Notes under the pieces: generated by a model | Database searches by the model: none | The model's input: only the letters and a program-made list of their open reading frames with translations | Told to the model about the DNA's origin: nothing | Position numbers and translations under genes: made by a program | Shown: piece after piece, positions 1-8,307 of the stretch | How positions within the stretch are numbered: the stretch's first letter is position 1 | Layout of the letters: each line of letters starts with the position of its first letter | From: Chitinophagaceae bacterium | GTDB taxonomy: Bacteria; Bacteroidota; Bacteroidia; Chitinophagales; Chitinophagaceae | Direction of reading: 5' to 3' | NCBI GenBank assembly: GCA_947455605.1 | Contig: CANGOX010000004.1 | Location: 32,216 to 96,215 of the forward strand | Length of the DNA stretch: 64,000 nt

Positions 1-483
1 GGGGTTCATTTTTTCAAGAATAAAATCAGTAAGCCGGTATCTGCCCGCTTCTTCTTTGCTCAGGTAAAAAGCACCCTGTATCCTGTGCAGGCACTGGTGG
101 GTTCCGCAAAAGCAATCAAATGGCTGTTCCATTTTCCATTCGGTGGAAGGATAGAAGAACATCATTTCATCCCCGGGCTGTATCTCCTTAAGTGCCACCA
201 GTTCCATAGTGGTTGTATTAAAGAAAACATTGGGGTTACAACTGTGATTGATATACTGTAGAAATTCCGGATCGAGTGTTATGTGTTTATCCTCGCCGGT
301 TTGTACAGTGAGATAATTAGGTGTATCCAGTATTTTGTTCGCTCCAAATGCGCAGATCGTATCGCCCGCATCAAAGAATGCGGTGGCATGTAATGATTTT
401 TCACCTGTACTGCTGTTTTGCATAATGTCTGCAAAACCATGCTTACTCAGCATTTTATACGCGGAAGTAACGGCCTGAATCAT
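1..483 (-). CDS. SET-domain protein, C-terminus cut by window edge
   Basis: The reading frame starts at ATG 483-481 on the minus strand and is open to position 1, so the gene continues outside the window (161 codons visible). The translation carries the SET-domain signature NHSCNPN near residue 80, a GDE...FFYP segment, and a cysteine cluster CFCGTHQC that resembles the post-SET zinc site. SET proteins are S-adenosylmethionine-dependent protein lysine methyltransferases; bacterial members are scattered and mostly uncharacterised. The target cannot be told from sequence. It is divergent from the response regulator gene that follows. The domain is clear; the activity is inferred. Confidence 0.75.
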   Translation of the reverse strand, partial: MIQAVTSAYKMLSKHGFADIMQNSSTGEKSLHATAFFDAGDTICAFGANKILDTPNYLTVQTGEDKHITLDPEFLQYINHSCNPNVFFNTTTMELVALKEIQPGDEMMFFYPSTEWKMEQPFDCFCGTHQCLHRIQGAFYLSKEEAGRYRLTDFILEKMNP

Positions 484-646
484 ATGCTTGGGAGTATTAA
501 AATGGTAATGGGTTTAAATTTCAATAAAATATCACTGTCTATCTATTTTATAGACGTTTAATACTCCACATTTAAAGCGTAATTATTAACAGATAATAAA
601 ATGATGAATTACCCTCATGCAGAAAAATACCGTGTTTTAACGCTTG

Positions 647-674
647 TTGGGATCAGTTGCGGTTTCTACTTTCG
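647..674 (+). promoter_or_regulatory. candidate Bacteroidota promoter for the response regulator gene
   Basis: TTG at 647-649, a 17-base spacer and TACTTTCG at 667-674 fit the Bacteroidota pattern TTG-N17-19-TAnnTTTG with one mismatch. It lies 46 bases before the ATG at 720. This is a pattern match only. Confidence 0.35.
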
Positions 675-719
675 GTATATACCGGCACTCATTTGTTAAA
701 AACATAAAAACAACTGTAT

Positions 720-1373
720 ATGGAAGGAAGAAATATCAGGGTGGTGATCGCTGATGATCATTCCCTTTTCAGAGCAGGGTTAAAAACCCTTTTATCACAG
801 GTAAAGAATGTAGAGATCGTTGGAGAAGCGGTTAACGGGCAGGAGCTGATCCGGCGCTCAATAGAACTTTCGCCCGATGTGATCCTTACCGATATTGGTA
901 TGCCCGTAATGGATGGCGTATTGGCCACCAAAGAACTGGCCCGCAGAAAGATCAGTAACCGGGTAATTGTACTTACTGCTTTTGGCAGAGAAGAACCCGT
1001 ATTACAAATGCTCGAAGCCGGTGCTTTGGGTTATCTCCTGAAAACAGCGGATACAGATGAGATCTCAGAAGCCATTCAAACCGTTTACCGACATAAACCC
1101 TATTTCTGCAAAGAGATCACTGAACGGCTTACGGATATTGTTGCTAAGAGTTACCAGATGCCCATACGGGTAGACATTGCTTTTACAGAAAGAGAAAAAG
1201 ATATCATACGCCTGATCTGCAGAGAATGCACCAGTAAAGAAATTGCCTATTCGCTTAATCTGAGTAAAAGAACCGTAGAGGGACACAGAACAAGGATCAT
1301 GGATAAGATCGGTGCCAAGAGTATTGCGGGGGTGATCACGTATGCTTTGGAAAGAGGCATTTATAAAAAATAA
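720..1373 (+). CDS. NarL/FixJ-type response regulator (REC + LuxR HTH)
   Basis: This 217-aa protein has a receiver domain (about residues 5-120) and a C-terminal LuxR-type helix-turn-helix (about 152-214). The acidic pair D12/D13, the phospho-acceptor D58 in the segment ILTDIGMP, T86 and K108 are all present, so it should be phosphorylated by a histidine kinase and bind DNA. The HTH segment FTEREKDIIRLI ... SKEIAYSLNLSKRTVEGHR is typical of the NarL group. No kinase gene lies next to it, so it is an orphan in this window and its target genes are unknown. Confidence 0.93.
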   Translation: MEGRNIRVVIADDHSLFRAGLKTLLSQVKNVEIVGEAVNGQELIRRSIELSPDVILTDIGMPVMDGVLATKELARRKISNRVIVLTAFGREEPVLQMLEAGALGYLLKTADTDEISEAIQTVYRHKPYFCKEITERLTDIVAKSYQMPIRVDIAFTEREKDIIRLICRECTSKEIAYSLNLSKRTVEGHRTRIMDKIGAKSIAGVITYALERGIYKK

Positions 1374-1427
1374 CTCACCCCAACTTGGATATGCTCATTA
1401 CCCCTCTCTGCGGAGAGGGGGGGGGCG

Positions 1428-2240
1428 TTATTTATTTACAAGACGAAACTTTTGTTTAAAACTCACTTTCTCAAATAAGGAAGCTCTATCTGATGCGGTA
1501 TTATCTCTTTCCATCGTAGCACCGCCACCCCGTCTGCCACCGCCACCCATGCGTCCGCCGCCCATTCCTCCTCCCATTCTTCCCCCTCCACCGGCAAATC
1601 CACGCGAAGCATTTCCACCACCGGCAGAACTACCCTCAGGTTTACTTAGTGCATTAACGGTAATGTCTAATGTGATCAGTTCATTCAGTTGCAGTTTATC
1701 TTCTTCCATTAAGGCCTTAATGGGGATCGCGATTTCATAAACGATCTTTTCGGTACTATCTATGCCGATACCGATATTGATGCCTTCTTTATTGTTTAAA
1801 GGGATATCGCCGTTGCCAGCAAGAAAACCTTTCGTTTTTACAGTGGCCAGATCCATTTTATAAATACTTACCTGGTTTCTGAACTCGCCGCGCATATTAA
1901 TATTAGGGTCATCAATTTTCGGGAAAGAGATGGCTGCATCAAATTTTTTTTTCTTTTCTGAAGAGGATAGTTCGAGTGTCCAGCCGGCTTTCATCATCTT
2001 CTCTGCTTTTATGGATTCATTATCGGTAAAACAGAGATAAATGTTCTTGTTATCGTTGGTTAGCGTAAAAACCAAACCACTTTTATTATCGAACAAGCCA
2101 AAAGGTTGTTCCCATTCATTATCATTCCCGTCTACAATGATCTTGTTTGCCTGCCATTTGGCAGCCGATACATCTTCCTGGGCAGAAGCAACAAGCGAAA
2201 GAACAGCAAAAAATGTTGAACAGAGTATTCTTTTCTTCAT
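1428..2240 (-). CDS. exported CBM9/DOMON-like protein with Gly/Arg/Met-rich tail
   Basis: The 270-aa product starts with a signal peptide (MKKRILCSTFFAVLSLVASAQ). Residues 30-200 look like the beta-sandwich fold seen in CBM9-like periplasmic proteins: a segment similar to IIVDGNDNEWEQP followed by LTNDNKNIYLCFTDNE. From about residue 205 there is a low-complexity stretch of Gly, Met and Arg (GGGRMGGGMGGGRMGGGGRR), then a short conserved-looking end. Such tails are common in Bacteroidota exported proteins but their role is not known. The ligand cannot be predicted. It is a single gene, convergent with the response regulator. Confidence 0.6.
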   Translation of the reverse strand: MKKRILCSTFFAVLSLVASAQEDVSAAKWQANKIIVDGNDNEWEQPFGLFDNKSGLVFTLTNDNKNIYLCFTDNESIKAEKMMKAGWTLELSSSEKKKKFDAAISFPKIDDPNINMRGEFRNQVSIYKMDLATVKTKGFLAGNGDIPLNNKEGINIGIGIDSTEKIVYEIAIPIKALMEEDKLQLNELITLDITVNALSKPEGSSAGGGNASRGFAGGGGRMGGGMGGGRMGGGGRRGGGATMERDNTASDRASLFEKVSFKQKFRLVNK

Positions 2241-2441
2241 ACCATTTTATTTACGGGAAACGTAATGGTACAGCATTTTCTGCTTGTATAGAAGCAAGGA
2301 TTTAAAACAAGCGCCTATTTAACAAAGATTTCGTGGTTTCAATAAGAGATGGCCAAAAGAAAAAGAGAGTCTACGAATGTAGTACACTCTCTTTCCCTTC
2401 GTTTTTCTCTTATAGAAACCTTTTAAAAGAAGCTATAAATA

Positions 2442-3356
2442 TTAATACCCCCATTTCTTCATGATCTTCAGATCTTCTTTTGCGCATGCTAAGGGAGTTT
2501 TGCCCTGGTATGATTCCTGTTCAATAATAAAATGTAAAGTGCCCCCCGATTTTTTACCAAGATCGGTAATGGCTTTGGTATTGGCTACACCCGAACCGAG
2601 TATGGTACTTTCATATCCATCACCCATTTCTCCCTTGGCGGCCTTGATCTCGTCTTTTATATGCATGGATAAGAACCTGCCCGGATGTTTCTTTACGATC
2701 TCATACGCATCAGCACCGGTTCCAAATAGATTACCCATATCCAATTGCTGGGCAACCAGTGAGGGATCTGTGTTTTCAAGAATAATATCATAGATCTTCT
2801 TGCCATCAAGCGACTGGCTAAATTCAAAGTTGTGGTTATGATACCCGAATTTCATACCCGATTTTTCACATAGTTGCCCGCTTTTATTAAATACCTCCAT
2901 ATACCGTTTCATGTCATCCATGTTCTTACGAAGACCTTCATCCAGCCAGGGACTGATCACAATTTCCTGACCAACCGTTGCCGCATCTTCTACCGTATAC
3001 TTCCATGCCGCAGTAAAATCGTTTTTGGATGCATCCCAATGTTCCTTACCCATTACGGTATGTCCGCTTAACATTTTAAGGCCAAGATCATCCAGTACTT
3101 TTTTAAATTCTGCAGCAGTATACCCGTAAAATTTACGATTGATATAATTGGCATGTTCTACATATTTGTAACCCATTTCAGCAAGCGCTTGTAAAGTACC
3201 CAACGGGTCTTTCTTCATATCATCGCGTACAGAATATAACTGAATGCCTGTAATGGTTCTGGGTGCCGGAGATGCAAATAATGGTTTTGAAAAAACAGCA
3301 CTGCCGGCAATCACCATCGCTGTATGCTGAATAAATGACCTGCGTGAACGGTTCAT
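2442..3356 (-). CDS. sugar phosphate isomerase/epimerase family protein, Tat-type signal
   Basis: The 304-aa product begins MNRSRRSFIQ, a twin-arginine type signal followed by a hydrophobic stretch, so export by Tat is likely. The mature part fits the xylose isomerase-like TIM barrel (AP endonuclease 2 superfamily): GIQLYSVRDDM near the start, YHNHNFEF around residue 172, QLDMGN near 204 and HIKDE near 232, which supply metal-binding His, Glu and Asp residues in this family. Members isomerise or epimerise sugars or inositols. The substrate is not evident, and no sugar operon surrounds it. Confidence 0.82.
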   Translation of the reverse strand: MNRSRRSFIQHTAMVIAGSAVFSKPLFASPAPRTITGIQLYSVRDDMKKDPLGTLQALAEMGYKYVEHANYINRKFYGYTAAEFKKVLDDLGLKMLSGHTVMGKEHWDASKNDFTAAWKYTVEDAATVGQEIVISPWLDEGLRKNMDDMKRYMEVFNKSGQLCEKSGMKFGYHNHNFEFSQSLDGKKIYDIILENTDPSLVAQQLDMGNLFGTGADAYEIVKKHPGRFLSMHIKDEIKAAKGEMGDGYESTILGSGVANTKAITDLGKKSGGTLHFIIEQESYQGKTPLACAKEDLKIMKKWGY

Positions 3357-3452
3357 AATGGTTACATTTTATATGATGTATTGAAACAGAAGTTTTTTCA
3401 ATATAAGCAATATTCAGTTGAACAGGAGAGACGGGTACTTATTTTAAAATCC

Positions 3453-3686
3453 TTATTTCTTTTTTAAAGGATCAAGCAGGTAGGCAAGTCCGTTGAGCTG
3501 TATCACATACATGGTTTCCAGGAGTATACCCAGTTTCCCTTTTGGAAATCCTTTGCGCTGAAACCATTCGAGATAGGATACGGGCAGGTTACAGATAATA
3601 CGGTCTTTGTATTTACCAAAGGGCATACGCATGGTAACCAGTTCCTGCAATAATTCAGGATGGGGTTGAGATGTGTCGTAGGGCAT
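3453..3686 (-). CDS. DUF3820 family protein
   Basis: I start this at ATG 3686 (MPYDTSQPHPELL...), giving 77 aa, because family members begin shortly before the core motif MPFGKYKDRIICNLP; an upstream in-frame ATG at 3830 would overlap the start of the opposite gene and adds no recognisable sequence. The core MPFGKYK...LPVSYLEWFQRKGFPKGKLG is characteristic of DUF3820, small proteins of unknown function, often annotated as putative nucleic-acid-associated. No operon partner. The family call is firm and the function unknown. Confidence 0.85.
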   Translation of the reverse strand: MPYDTSQPHPELLQELVTMRMPFGKYKDRIICNLPVSYLEWFQRKGFPKGKLGILLETMYVIQLNGLAYLLDPLKKK

Positions 3687-3817
3687 GATTACAAAACGAT
3701 AATGATCTGTAAATATAATAAGGCCATTTTTATTGCCACTGAATACACAGGTTAAAACAGAACTTTCTGTTCCAATCTGTGTATTCGATGGCCAAAAAAT
3801 GGCAGTAACTTGCAGCC

Positions 3818-4288
3818 ATGAAAACGGCAACGATACAGGAACTGAAACAGGAGCTGCTGGCGGTTAACCAACCCAAACTGCTGGAGCTATGTCTGCGTTT
3901 GGCAAAATTTAAAAAAGAGAATAAAGAACTCCTCACTTTTTTATTGTTTGAAGCACATGATGAAGAAGCCTATATCAATAGTGTAAAGGAATTGATCGAT
4001 GAGGGTTTTACTGAAGTGCCCAAGCCCAATTTATACCTCACCAAAAAAACACTGCGTAAAATATTGAGGATCGCTAACCGATATATAAAATATGCGGGTT
4101 CCAAACAGGCAGAAGTGGCTTTGCTGATCCACTTCTGCCAAAAAATGAAAGGCTCCGGCATCCCTTATGCAAAAAGTACGGTATTGAATAACCTGTATGA
4201 ACAACAATTAAAAAAGATCAATACCGCTTTACAAACCCTGCACGAAGATCTTCAATATGATTACCTGCGGGAGATCGATCTCCTATGA
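3818..4288 (+). CDS. conserved-looking helical hypothetical protein
   Basis: This 156-aa protein has no signal peptide or membrane segment. It is rich in Leu, Lys and Glu and looks almost entirely helical (MKTATIQELKQELL..., LCLRLAKFKKENKELL). I do not recognise the family. It starts divergently from the DUF3820 gene and its stop overlaps by six bases the stop of the nucleoid-associated protein gene on the other strand, so the two are convergent. Coding is supported by the long open frame and a composition typical of its neighbours. Confidence 0.7.
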   Translation: MKTATIQELKQELLAVNQPKLLELCLRLAKFKKENKELLTFLLFEAHDEEAYINSVKELIDEGFTEVPKPNLYLTKKTLRKILRIANRYIKYAGSKQAEVALLIHFCQKMKGSGIPYAKSTVLNNLYEQQLKKINTALQTLHEDLQYDYLREIDLL

Positions 4289-5329
4289 TTCCTCATCGAA
4301 ATAGAGTTTGTAAAAATGCTTTCCTTTTACTTCATCATAACCTTTTTCGATCAGGTCCTGGCGGCCATGAATGTAAACGTGAAAACTTTTATCCAGCTTT
4401 AATACACTTTTAAAAACCCGTTGTTGTTTTTTTACGGCCGATAAATGGATATTGAATTCATCTTCAATTGCTACCTGCCGCGCTACTTCATAGGTTTGTT
4501 TGTATTGAGTAAAACTGTCGATCACTTCCGGATGGTGCAATACTTCTTGGGCAAACTCGGCAAATTTAAAATCTTCCTTTGTTTTAAAATAGTCCATGCT
4601 ACGGTTCAGCATGTCAATCTGGTCACTTTTGTTTACGTCAAACTTTTCGGGCAGCTCATTACTGATGAATAATTTACACATCCCCATCGCCGCATCGGTA
4701 AAATGATAACTGTTGGCGCTCCTGGTTACCTGTAAAAAATCGGTAACCCAATATTGGGCATCATTCTGTTTATTGGTATTGTCTACCACACAAACCACAT
4801 AACCGTTCTCCCGGTCTTTTTTATAGATCAGACAACCCTTATCCAGTTTATTGATATTGATACCGTCTTCTGCGATCACTTCCCAGCTTTCGCCATGCGG
4901 GAATACTTTGAGAAAAGTTTCCTTGGTCTCGCTTTTAAAAATACCGATCGCTTCTGTGTACTCTCCCCCGAACGGAACATTACCAAACTGCACCACATAC
5001 AATTCCCCTTCTTTTACCTTGGCATGCGTGCTTTTGCTATAGAGAAACTGCGCCAGCTGTGCGCTTTGCAAGGTAAACTGTTTGGGATCATCAAACATGG
5101 CGTTTACATAATGGTACACTTCGTTCAGTGCCAGATCACTTAAATGCGTAAAATGATACTGTTCATGTTCATTAAAAGGGCCAAGAAAATACTTAGAAAG
5201 CAACCCCCTTACAATTTCATCGTTGAGTGTTAAAGGGTTGGAGGATAGTTTCAGCGCTTCCCCTCTGGTGGGATTGCCTACTTTATGAACGATCACTTTC
5301 TGTAATTCTACGCTGTCGATGGTTGTCAT
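4283..5329 (-). CDS. nucleoid-associated protein, NdpA/YejK (NA37) family
   Basis: I choose ATG 5329 (MTTIDSVELQKVIVHKVGNP), since family members begin a few residues before the conserved hVHKVGN motif; an in-frame ATG at 5371 would add 14 residues. The 348-aa product matches the NA37/YejK family of nucleoid-associated proteins along its length: VHKVGN near the start, FTHLSDLALNEVY around residue 72, FGGEYTEAIGIFKSE near 134. The family has been found with the nucleoid in enterobacteria; its biochemical role is not settled. It is a single gene, convergent with the hypothetical gene before it. Confidence 0.82.
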   Translation of the reverse strand: MTTIDSVELQKVIVHKVGNPTRGEALKLSSNPLTLNDEIVRGLLSKYFLGPFNEHEQYHFTHLSDLALNEVYHYVNAMFDDPKQFTLQSAQLAQFLYSKSTHAKVKEGELYVVQFGNVPFGGEYTEAIGIFKSETKETFLKVFPHGESWEVIAEDGININKLDKGCLIYKKDRENGYVVCVVDNTNKQNDAQYWVTDFLQVTRSANSYHFTDAAMGMCKLFISNELPEKFDVNKSDQIDMLNRSMDYFKTKEDFKFAEFAQEVLHHPEVIDSFTQYKQTYEVARQVAIEDEFNIHLSAVKKQQRVFKSVLKLDKSFHVYIHGRQDLIEKGYDEVKGKHFYKLYFDEES

Positions 5330-5506
5330 AGCCCGCGAAGATACTATCCTGTAATGATGGCTCACAGCCATTTTCAGGTCTTATATCAGGGGTAAAGGGC
5401 TGTTTTGTAAAAGCAAATTCGTATTTCGGCCATAAATAACGCACCTTTACATCAGTTTTGAACTGCCCTGAAGGGCAATTAAGCCATAAAAACCCCAACC
5501 ACCCCA

Positions 5507-5875
5507 ATGTATACACAGATCTGGAGCAAATACCTTCCCATTATCAAGATTTTATTAAAAAGAACCCTTAATGGAGACCAGGTACTGGATCTTAATCGTA
5601 TTGATTTTGAAAGGGCCGGTAGTGGCCGTAAAGCGGGTTATAAGTTTTCGATCGAATTTACCAAGGGCCGTGTGGCCAATATCATCAGTGGTTCTGCACT
5701 GGCTTCCGATCTGGCTTTTGTAATGCTGGATGATGCCAATATCAAGGCTTTATTACTGGCCAACCATTATGTGGTTTCCCTCAATACCAAATTTCAGCTT
5801 AGTCTGAAGAATGTAACCCCTAAGGAAGAAGCAGCCACAGGCGATGCTGCCGGTTCTGTAGAAGCGGCCGATTAG
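5507..5875 (+). CDS. hypothetical protein
   Basis: The 122-aa product has no signal peptide. Residues 1-100 contain alternating hydrophobic segments (IKILLKRTLNGDQVLDLNRIDFERAG, YKFSIEFTKGRVANIISGSALASDLAFVML), and the last 20 residues are an Ala/Glu/Gly tail that is probably disordered. I do not recognise the family. It is divergent from the nucleoid-associated protein gene and its stop is two bases from the stop of the cyanophycinase gene on the opposite strand. Confidence 0.65.
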   Translation: MYTQIWSKYLPIIKILLKRTLNGDQVLDLNRIDFERAGSGRKAGYKFSIEFTKGRVANIISGSALASDLAFVMLDDANIKALLLANHYVVSLNTKFQLSLKNVTPKEEAATGDAAGSVEAAD

Positions 5876-5877
5876 GC

Positions 5878-6729
5878 CTAACGGGTGATTTTCCGAAGTT
5901 TCAGATCAAATTTTTGTCCCTTACTTAAAAAGTAGAACGGGCCCGATGAACTGTTTTGTTCACGCGGACCTTTTGATGCGCCATTGATCTGGTCAATATC
6001 ATAAATAGCCACATAGGATGCCCCGATCACTTCAAACAGGTCTTGCTGTACCACAATAGCGGTGCTTTCATCAATACCAATCCCCAATAGATCGGGATGC
6101 AATTTGATCACATCGATCAGATCAAAGATCCTATTACGCCGGAGATGGTGCTGGTCTATGGCCACATGATGCATAAAATCAAAACCCGTCAAATGATCGC
6201 CGATCATGATACTGTTTCCCTTTGTATCGCCCCTTACCATAAATGAACCGATGATCGTTGCGCCGGCAGAGGTTCCGGCAATCACACCACCCCTGTTCAG
6301 CACATTTGTAAATTCTTTTTGGGTTAACGTGTTCAAATAAGCATCGGCCAGTTTCCATTGTCTTCCACCACGAAACCAGATCCCGGTTGCTTTTTTAAGC
6401 GGTGCCACAAAACTATCTGTATTGGCTGTTTTGGGGTTGCGTGTATGCAGAAAACTGATCTGCTGTACACCCATTTTCTGCAAGGTTTCTTTCTCAACAG
6501 AACGGCCACGGGCAATAGAAGAATCCTCATCAGCGGTTGTTACAATAATAATATTGGCGTTGGCAGCACCGCCTGCCAGTTCAATAAACTTTGCCCAGAT
6601 CTCGGGCCCTACATTACCGCCACCAACAATAACCAATGAGCCCTTATCCGGTCCAACAGTAGTTTGCGCATGGGTTTCTGAGGTGAAACTGAGTGTAAAT
6701 ACAACAAGGCTAAACAGTATCCGCTTCAT
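5878..6729 (-). CDS. cyanophycinase-like S51 peptidase, exported
   Basis: The 283-aa product has a signal peptide ending near HAQ (residue 22), then the fold of peptidase family S51: VIVGGG near 33-38, the nucleophile elbow GTSAGA with Ser154, FRGGRQ near 119, DQHHLRRNR and GIGIDEST further on. S51 enzymes cleave beta-aspartyl-arginine bonds in cyanophycin or N-terminal aspartyl peptides. The exported form with no cyanophycin synthetase nearby suggests scavenging of peptide material outside the cytoplasm, but this is inference. Confidence 0.87.
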   Translation of the reverse strand: MKRILFSLVVFTLSFTSETHAQTTVGPDKGSLVIVGGGNVGPEIWAKFIELAGGAANANIIIVTTADEDSSIARGRSVEKETLQKMGVQQISFLHTRNPKTANTDSFVAPLKKATGIWFRGGRQWKLADAYLNTLTQKEFTNVLNRGGVIAGTSAGATIIGSFMVRGDTKGNSIMIGDHLTGFDFMHHVAIDQHHLRRNRIFDLIDVIKLHPDLLGIGIDESTAIVVQQDLFEVIGASYVAIYDIDQINGASKGPREQNSSSGPFYFLSKGQKFDLKLRKITR

Positions 6730-6804
6730 CTGAATGGTTTGTTTAAAATATAAAAAACGAGAGTAGTTCTGTGTTTCAATAAATTGACAGTGCAGGCGGT
6801 TGAT

Positions 6805-7587
6805 CTATAACATACTTCTCACTGCACCACCATCTAACGTAATAGTTTCACCGGTAACAAAACGGCTTAGCGGACTTAAAAGCCATAGAGCCAAACTCGC
6901 AAAATCATCCGCTTCTCCCAGAGCACCCACCGGTATTTGTTTGATCGCATTTTGTTTTACTTCTTCAAAAGACAAACCGGTTTGTTCGCTTTTCTTTTTG
7001 TAGATGCGGTCAATAGCGGGTGTATTATGAGAGCCTGGCCCCATGATATTTAAGGTAACACCCGTTCCTGCAATTTCCTGCGAAAGTGTTTTTACCATAC
7101 CTACCACCGCCACCCGCAATGAATTACTCAGTACCAGGTTTTCCAAAGGTTGTTTCACAGAGGAACTCTCTATATATATAACACGGCCATATTGTTGTGC
7201 GATCATTTTCGGTACAAGCGCTTTGGTAAGTTCTACTTTCCAGCGGAGAATGGATCTGTAAGCAGTATCCCAATCTTCCATACTTGTTTCCAGAACTGTT
7301 TTAGCAGGAGGCCCGCCGGCATTCACTACCATACCATGGAGTTCTTTGTCTTTTACGGCAGCAACCACTTTTGCGATCACGGTAGATTCAGAAAAATCGC
7401 CGGTAATAATGGTTACCTGTTCCGGAGCGGATGATTGTAAAGCTTTCAATTTTTCTTCACCCCTGGCCACAGCAATAATTGCAGCACCTTCTCTCAGTAA
7501 AGCTTCAGCGATCGCTTTTCCAAAACCGGATGTAGCGCCACCTACGATAAAAACTTTATTTTTTAACTGGAGGTCCATGTAAACCAT
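6805..7587 (-). CDS. SDR-family oxidoreductase lacking the usual YxxxK site
   Basis: The 260-aa product has the Rossmann motif GGATSGFG (about residues 17-24), a cofactor-fold NAGG segment near 90-93 and a C-terminal VTGETITLDGG. The SDR active-site region normally reads Ser...Tyr-x3-Lys, but here it reads IESSSVKQPLENLVLSNSLRVAV, with no Tyr-x3-Lys. A known atypical SDR subgroup shares the lSNslR pattern, so this is probably a real gene of that subgroup, not damage. The ATG at 7587 follows an AAGGAT-like sequence; ATG 7578 is also possible. The substrate is unknown. Confidence 0.83.
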   Translation of the reverse strand: MVYMDLQLKNKVFIVGGATSGFGKAIAEALLREGAAIIAVARGEEKLKALQSSAPEQVTIITGDFSESTVIAKVVAAVKDKELHGMVVNAGGPPAKTVLETSMEDWDTAYRSILRWKVELTKALVPKMIAQQYGRVIYIESSSVKQPLENLVLSNSLRVAVVGMVKTLSQEIAGTGVTLNIMGPGSHNTPAIDRIYKKKSEQTGLSFEEVKQNAIKQIPVGALGEADDFASLALWLLSPLSRFVTGETITLDGGAVRSML

Positions 7588-7707
7588 TTTGATATCCTTA
7601 AAGATAATAAGTATTGCGTGGCTTTTTTAACCGGAGGATTTTTTAGATCTGCGAGGGATTAAACAGTCTGATTTTTATCATTATATTTAAGAACAAAAAC
7701 AAGCTAT

Positions 7708-8220
7708 ATGAATAACTATCCACTTAAAAAGATTGCTTCATTATTATTCCTTTCTGTTTTACTATTTGCGTTCAGACCGGTTCAGATAGTACAGACCGAC
7801 TTCTCCGGCACCTGGAAATTGAATGAAAACAAAAGTGAACTGGGCCAGTTTGGTGCCCGCGGTGTACCCAGTAAAATTGTGATCGAGCAAAAAGCAGACG
7901 CTATTAGCCTTACCAAAACAGCCACTGGTTTTCAGGGAGATGAATCCACAAGTACTGAACTGCTTTCCTTTGACGGTAAAGAATCTGAAAGTGTGTTTCT
8001 CGGAACGTCTAAAAAGAAATCATCACTTAAATGGTCGGCCGATGGAAAAGAAATGGTGATCAGTGCAAATATTGCTTTTGAAATGCAGGGACAAACCCTT
8101 GATATTTCCAGCGTAGAAAACTGGAGCCTGAGTGCTGATGGAAAAACGATTTCTGTTTCTTCTAAAATCAATACGCCACAGGGAGAGATCGCTACTAAAT
8201 CGGTTTTTGATAAACAATAG
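7708..8220 (+). CDS. exported lipocalin-like beta-rich protein
   Basis: The 170-aa product starts with a hydrophobic signal sequence (about residues 9-23, ASLLFLSVLLFAF). The mature part begins FSGTWKLNENKSEL, a lipocalin-like opening, followed by repeated short beta strands (SKIVIEQKADAISLTKT, SSLKWSADGKEMVIS, ENWSLSADGKTISVSS). This pattern is common among small secreted Bacteroidota proteins and may bind a lipophilic molecule, but no ligand can be named. Single gene, divergent from the SDR gene. Confidence 0.65.
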   Translation: MNNYPLKKIASLLFLSVLLFAFRPVQIVQTDFSGTWKLNENKSELGQFGARGVPSKIVIEQKADAISLTKTATGFQGDESTSTELLSFDGKESESVFLGTSKKKSSLKWSADGKEMVISANIAFEMQGQTLDISSVENWSLSADGKTISVSSKINTPQGEIATKSVFDKQ

Positions 8221-8245
8221 ATCCTGTCTCTTCAATGGCGGCAGC

Positions 8246-8296
8246 CCTCTGTCTCTGCGGTGAAAAGATCACCGCAGAGAATAGGGGGAGCAGAGG
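8246..8296. repeat. intergenic two-level palindrome (CTCTGCGG type)
   Basis: An inner perfect inverted repeat TCTCTGCGGTGA (8252-8263) / TCACCGCAGAGA (8269-8280) with a five-base loop lies inside an outer CCTCTG / CAGAGG pair. It sits between convergent genes, so it may act as a terminator-like structure. Similar GC-rich palindromes occur at 20562-20622 and 28268-28313. Confidence 0.7.
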
Positions 8297-8307
8297 AAGC
8301 CGCGGAG

